A stretch of 64,000 nucleotides of DNA from Lomentospora prolificans. Taxonomy: Eukaryota > Ascomycota > Sordariomycetes > Microascales > Microascaceae. Below the pieces are notes generated by a model that made no database searches, was not told the origin of the DNA, and worked only from the letters and a program-made list of their open reading frames with translations. This document shows, in pieces, positions 59,216-64,000 of this stretch. Numbering within the stretch: the stretch's first letter is position 1; each line of letters opens with the position of its first letter. The stretch is from positions 558,001-622,000 of the forward strand of contig JARFXM010000008.1 in NCBI GenBank assembly GCA_029532625.1, written 5' to 3'. A program made the position numbers and the translations under genes.

Positions 59216-60137
59216 GGCTGCGAGAATATAGTCCAACGGCAAAAACCGCAAACCATAAGCACGGCAGCTGAAAGGCAGGTTGGCGGGTTATGGCCACGAG
59301 CGTCGTCACTTCCTTCAGAGTGATAGAGAGGGACGCCAGAGTGTACCGACTGAGGCAGACCCAGAAAAGGAAGGCGGTGTAAGGTCTTTCGAGAGATGAA
59401 GAGACGCTGGTTTATACTAGTGGGCTAAGCACACGCGAAAAATGGAAGAGCACGATCCGGGTAATAGGCGAGAAAATGGTTGGTCAGCGGCGACGTGCCA
59501 ACTCGCACCTGTCGTCCCGAGACGCTCGTGGAGCTGGGATTGTCTGGGACCTGTTACGGGTGCTCTCCGCAAATTGGAATGACGATGACATAATTGACTT
59601 GATTTGGGTGCCGACGGCTGGTATGGCTGGTCGGTTCTCATTGGCTAATAATGCATTTGCGCTTCCAATGTAACCGGCGGAGTCAAACGTCAAGGATGGG
59701 ACAGCAACGAAGTACATATTTGTATCACGTGACTCTCCAGAGCGAGCGAGCCACACGTGCAATCACAGCACGTCGGGTCAGCAGTAGGCCACATTGTTTA
59801 GGTCCTTGAACCGTTGCGTACCGGAAAATAAAACTACCTAGTTTCTATCACCGTGCGGATTGTAAATCTCTGACTGAACCTCTACACCACCGAAACCCCC
59901 CAACCTTTTCCATCTCGAAAGCTTGATCGTGATCGCCATCTCCAGAAGAAACAAGGCATTCTATCTCGATACCCTCACCGAAATATATTTCATCAAACCC
60001 TTCTCCCCCGGTTCCCCTTGCCAGAGCAGATTTGCTCGGCAGCCTTCAAGCTGGAGTATTCAACGCCCCCCAAACCCTTTATCCACCACCAAACACGTCA
60101 CAACGCGACTCCGGATCTCACGAGCGCAGGCGACGTC
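59216..60137. other. Divergent intergenic region upstream of FAR1-type gene
   Basis: About 920 bases between two divergent start codons. The right part (from about 59880) is pyrimidine-rich, as fungal 5' leaders often are. No further gene is seen. Confidence 0.5.
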
Positions 60138-60770
60138 ATGCCGGAGACCCCAACGGCCACACCAAGCTTGCAGCCCCCACCCGAGGGCATCTTCCGAACC
60201 TTTGAAGATTTGCTCAGCTCTGTTCAGCGATGGGCTAAAGACCATGGTTATGGCATAGTGAAGCTCCGGGCGTCCAACTACAGGGACGGCAAGCCAACCC
60301 GGTACGATCTCGTGTGCGATCGCGGCGGCGTTAAGTATAATAGCACTGCCAAGAAGCGAACCCCGTCGACGCGCAAGGTCGACTGCCCATGGCGAGCAAA
60401 GGCCGTCTGCGAAGTGCAGCTCGGGCACCAGTGGCGATTTGCTGTCCAAGAACCCCGACACAACCACGACGCCCGACCGCCCTCCGCAGCACCTGGGCAA
60501 GAGAACACACCCATCGCCCAGTCAATCCGATCGTTCACGAACAAGCTCGACCGCCTGACTCACGATGTGTCGCAGGGCTTCATGCACATTGGCCAGCGTC
60601 TGGACAACATTGAGAAGCAGTTGATGGACATGAGGAACCACATGGGCGGATATGAGCCTCGCTTCCAAGGCATGGAGTCTAGGATGCAAGCCGTTGAGAC
60701 TCGAGGCGACATACAGCTAGGTCCGATGGACGATGTCGACGTCGATACTCGGATTCTGGCTAGCATGTAG
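60138..60770 (+). CDS. FAR1-like DNA-binding domain protein
   Basis: Single exon of 210 residues from the ATG at 60138; the frame is open upstream but has no earlier ATG. Residues about 20-112 fit the FAR1/WRKY-GCM1-like zinc fold: FRTFEDLLSSVQRWAKDHGYGIV, ASNYRDGKPTRYDLVC (Cys60), STRKVDCPWRAKAVC (Cys83) and WRFAVQEPRHNHDARPP (His108 and His110), giving the usual C-C-H-H set. The domain derives from Mutator-like transposases, and fungal stand-alone copies are presumed domesticated regulators. The C-terminal half is predicted helical (SFTNKLDRLTHDVSQGFMHI, LDNIEKQLMDMRNHM), probably an oligomerising coiled coil, and no transposase catalytic domain follows. DNA targets are unknown. Confidence 0.82.
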   Translation: MPETPTATPSLQPPPEGIFRTFEDLLSSVQRWAKDHGYGIVKLRASNYRDGKPTRYDLVCDRGGVKYNSTAKKRTPSTRKVDCPWRAKAVCEVQLGHQWRFAVQEPRHNHDARPPSAAPGQENTPIAQSIRSFTNKLDRLTHDVSQGFMHIGQRLDNIEKQLMDMRNHMGGYEPRFQGMESRMQAVETRGDIQLGPMDDVDVDTRILASM

Positions 60771-63700
60771 CTCGAAGGCCCCTTAGGCTAAGCTGCTCGG
60801 GCGGCGTCTTTGGGGCTTCTCCCTCTCTATCGTCACGAAGAATCGTGTCGAAGACCTTCTTTTTTATTTATTTTTTTTTTTCAACACGGGTATTTTTTCT
60901 CTTTTCCCTCGCTGCAATGTTGCGAGGGCTGGTTTGTGTGTGTGTCTATTCGGGAGGAAAGGGCCTGGTTTTGTTCTCAATTCAGTCATTTCTATCTTTC
61001 ATGTATTTTGAGGCGTCAAGGATGGTTTGTCTGTTGAACCCCATGTGTCACTACACAGCACATACATCTACGAAGGGCTGCTACGAAGTCTTTTGACACG
61101 GTTATCGGATCACTTTTCTTCTCAAGGGGCTCCATGTGTATGTCTTTGTCTTCGTTTTCCTTTTGTCGGCAACCAGGGCGCGGGGCAGACTTTTTTGTAC
61201 CTGAAGGTCAGAAATGAGGTATCGAGGGTCGGATGACAAGATTGTTACGATGCCGGAAACGTTTTTGACCGTTGAACGGGCTGTATTTATAAATAAAGCT
61301 GCCACACACTACGAACAATAAACACCACGGGTGTAACCCCTGCTACTTAGTGTAGGGTCCACTGGTGCTGTGTCAAAAAGAAAATCTTGACTCTCTCGAT
61401 GTGATGACATGCTGCCCGTTTTCACCTGAGTCTTGGGGCGCGAGCTGGCGAGATATATGTAGCTGCCTTGTCAAGTCCCAGTGGTCGCGGGCGCGGGATC
61501 GGGAATACTTCGTAGCCGCTGGCCAACTGTGGGGAAGGCTAACCTTGAAGCCAGCCAGCAATCTGGGGTGTATAGCCAGCCTACACTGTTAATCCGCCCA
61601 ACAACGGGGCGCCTCAAGGGAGACTATGGATATTAGGGAGAGTAAGACGAGGAAGTTAACAGGTGTTGCAGCGGACCCTCCTCGATGCCAAATGAATCAA
61701 AAGTCCATGTCTAGAGTAGCACGAGCTGCCAAAGTGGAGAGAGCACAAGACCCCAAGACCACCAGTTACTGCTGATGAACGACAGTGCAAAAATACAGTA
61801 GCCTACTGCTTTGGTTTCGGCCGTACGAAGAAGTATGCTGAAATAAAAGCAGATGCGGCTTGATTCCCTCGATCCTGAGAGCCCGGAGATGGGTCAATCT
61901 TTGCTCTACTAACATTTTTGCAACCCATCATACATATAGCCTGCCATGCCTGTCCACGCAGTTGATATTCGAAGTTGCCTAGCATGATGTTGAAGCCAGC
62001 CACTTTATTCCAGCAGAGTCGGGTGGCTCGTCTGTCAAACTATGAGTGCGATGGGGCCAGGCACAATGGGATAGGAGCAGGACTTCGTCTGATGTACCTC
62101 CCACCAAGCGCGGCGCCGTTGAGGGACGAGAGGGGGAACCAAGTGAACAAAAGAGGAGAGGGTTGGGTTTGCCGGGCTCAGACACCACTACCTTGTCGGG
62201 AGCATCTTGTTAGACCAAACATGGGATAGGGGAATATTCCTATCCATTAGACAGAGGTCTTAAAACATGCTCATAACCTGTCAACCCATGTTCCCCCTCA
62301 TCACTCTTCACTCGTCTGTATCATCTCCCTCCCTTCGCAAGTCTCATCCGTCTTTTTTCTTTTCTTTTTTTTTTCTTTTTTTTCTCTCTCTTTTTTTCTT
62401 TTTTTCTTTTTTTTTTTTTCTCTTTTTTTTTCTGCGATTTTGGGCTTGTTTGCTTTTCCGCAGCCTGACTCACACTCTTACCCCTGCTCTCCCAGCCAGC
62501 CAGCCACTCCGTGGATTAGGAATGCCGCGCTTGCCCGCCAGCTATTCAGAGACAAGTCACGAGATCTACTGTAGGTTCGAGGCCTCACAGCCAGCCGATT
62601 CCCTCCCTCCTTGAAGCGTCAACATGGCGCTTGTCTGAGGTGCATTCCGACCCGCTCAGAATGATGGCGGCAGATGGGCGGTGTGGCTTTCCTGGGAACC
62701 CCCTCGGCTATCTTTATTTGAAGCAGCATAGCATATAGCACGCCTCACTTTGCAAGGGAGGCCAGACCGTGCTTCAGTGTGTGTCTTCTGTATCGCCATG
62801 CGTGCTTCCAGGGGTGAGGGGTAATCATATCGAGCAACGGCGTCGATCTTGGGCTCTCCCCAAGATGTATTATGCCAAGCTTTGCTCTTCTCCATGCACC
62901 CTGTTAAACATATGCCGATTTTAGTTGTCTTGGAGAATCGTTCACTCCAGTTCAAAGAATGCGAAAGCTGGCGGCCCCATCTTTTCGCCCTCACGAAGCT
63001 TTGACCAGCTTAGCCCTTCTTTTCAGCTCAAGCTCATGGCTCGCAGGATTCAGTGAGACACACCACCTGCATCCTCAACGGGCGAGGAGAGGCCCTACAT
63101 ACTCTGAGAATAGTAATACGGCAGCAAGCACAGTCCACCCCTTGAACTCCGATGAGCTCACCAGTCATCATCAGACAGACAGGCCACAACAGCCAACGAA
63201 CCATGGCGGCTTTAACGTTGTGCCCTGATGGGCAAAAAAAAAAAAAAAAAAACGTGGACCTAGCCACTGCTCTCAGCGCTCTGCGTCGAGCGTAGATTTC
63301 CCTTAATTCTCACTGTGGTGCTGCTGATCTGCCAGGGGCAATTCCCCTTATTTCCATTGGGCCAGGCCAGGGCCCCTGTGCCAACGAATAGTCCCCGCCT
63401 AATACATGGCCTTGACCTCAAGCTCCACCACTCCAACGGTGTTTCATCAGCACAGGACCCTCATCCAGCGCTGCTTTGGTGCCTTTTTTTCTTTTCCTTT
63501 TTTTTCGCTCCTGCGCTCGGTCTTCAGCCGACATCAATGTGTTTCCAATCAGCCAGGGCCAGGATCCCCCCAGCATTTCCAGTCCCAAAGAGGAAGCTGC
63601 AAGATGCTTCTTTTCGCGCTCGGAGAGAGACCTCATGTGTACCTTCGTATGCGCAATACAAGACCATAGACAGAGCCACGGGCGGCTACCATACCCGTTG

Positions 63701-64000
63701 CTATCCTAGACGACCTACCACCCATATGGGATGACGTTCCATCGTGGGAGCTTCCCAGGATCTCTCTAACATCGCCCGAAGCGCTGGTGGGAAATGTAAG
63801 GGGCCTTGTGCGGTCGGCCCTGACGGCCAGGATGCAGCAGTCCAATAGGCCTACTTTAGACATGGCCAGGGTAGGAAGATATCGTGAGCCTTTCTTTTAC
63901 AAGACGAGGTGGGTGAGATATATATTCTGGGTTATCTACCCTATATATTGTGGAGAGGAGAGAGGGTCTGCTTTGGAGTTTACCCAACCTCACCAGTTCG
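60771..64000. other. Intergenic, no recognisable gene to right edge
   Basis: About 3.2 kb. The first part is the 3' UTR of the FAR1-type gene. The rest has short frames without family resemblance, a T-rich pyrimidine tract at 62351-62433 and an A19 run at 63234-63252. Confidence 0.5.
62351..62433. repeat. T-rich pyrimidine tract
   Basis: More than 80 bases of almost pure T with scattered C. Plausibly a leader or nucleosome-free element of a gene beyond detection, or simple low complexity. Confidence 0.85.

Overview
This window is nuclear DNA of a filamentous ascomycete (Pezizomycotina), most likely a Sordariomycete. The introns are short (mostly 50-130 bases), with GTAAGT-like donors, CTAAC-type branch sites and YAG acceptors. 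The gene set is typically fungal: a CON7-type C2H2 regulator, fused THI20, vacuolar PHO8, Tyr1, Ats1 and Rad9. There are no bacterial-style operons, no rRNA or tRNA that I could recognise, and no intact transposon. The species cannot be told from the sequence.

Layout. 1-10.5 kb: the 3' end of ribosomal protein S16 (+), a doubtful exon-like stretch, the U5 snRNP assembly factor AAR2 (-), about 4.9 kb of apparently non-coding DNA, then the con7-like zinc-finger gene (-), whose 5' end I cannot fix. 10.5-31.5 kb: a gene desert of about 21 kb upstream of con7, with only simple repeats and shadow-type ORFs. 31.5-60.8 kb: a normal gene-dense segment with DBP2 helicase (-), bifunctional thiamine gene THI20 (-), Mpv17/PMP22 membrane protein (+), an unknown gene carrying an in-frame amber codon (+), prephenate dehydrogenase TYR1 (-), RCC1-repeat ATS1 (+), checkpoint clamp RAD9 (-), vacuolar alkaline phosphatase PHO8 (-), a small Cys-rich ORF (+), an alpha/beta-hydrolase-dual-specificity phosphatase fusion (-), complex I assembly factor NDUFAF3 (-), ribosomal protein L34 (-), an unknown 124-aa coiled-coil-like protein (-) and a FAR1-domain protein (+). 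60.8-64 kb: again no recognisable gene.

The genes are independent housekeeping and regulatory units with no evident shared pathway. Exon structures were worked out by hand from splice signals, protein-family continuity and reading phase. For all resolved multi-exon genes the summed exon lengths are divisible by three. The points most worth a second look are: the 543-nt intron in the conserved region of DBP2, which may be the known autoregulatory intron; the amber codon followed by 175 open codons in the unknown gene at 40.8-42.3 kb; the large desert and unresolved 5' end of con7; the hydrolase-phosphatase fusion; the PHO8 start codon isolated on its own exon; and the 19-nt exon and stop-free intron of THI20. 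I saw no clearly new multi-gene system.
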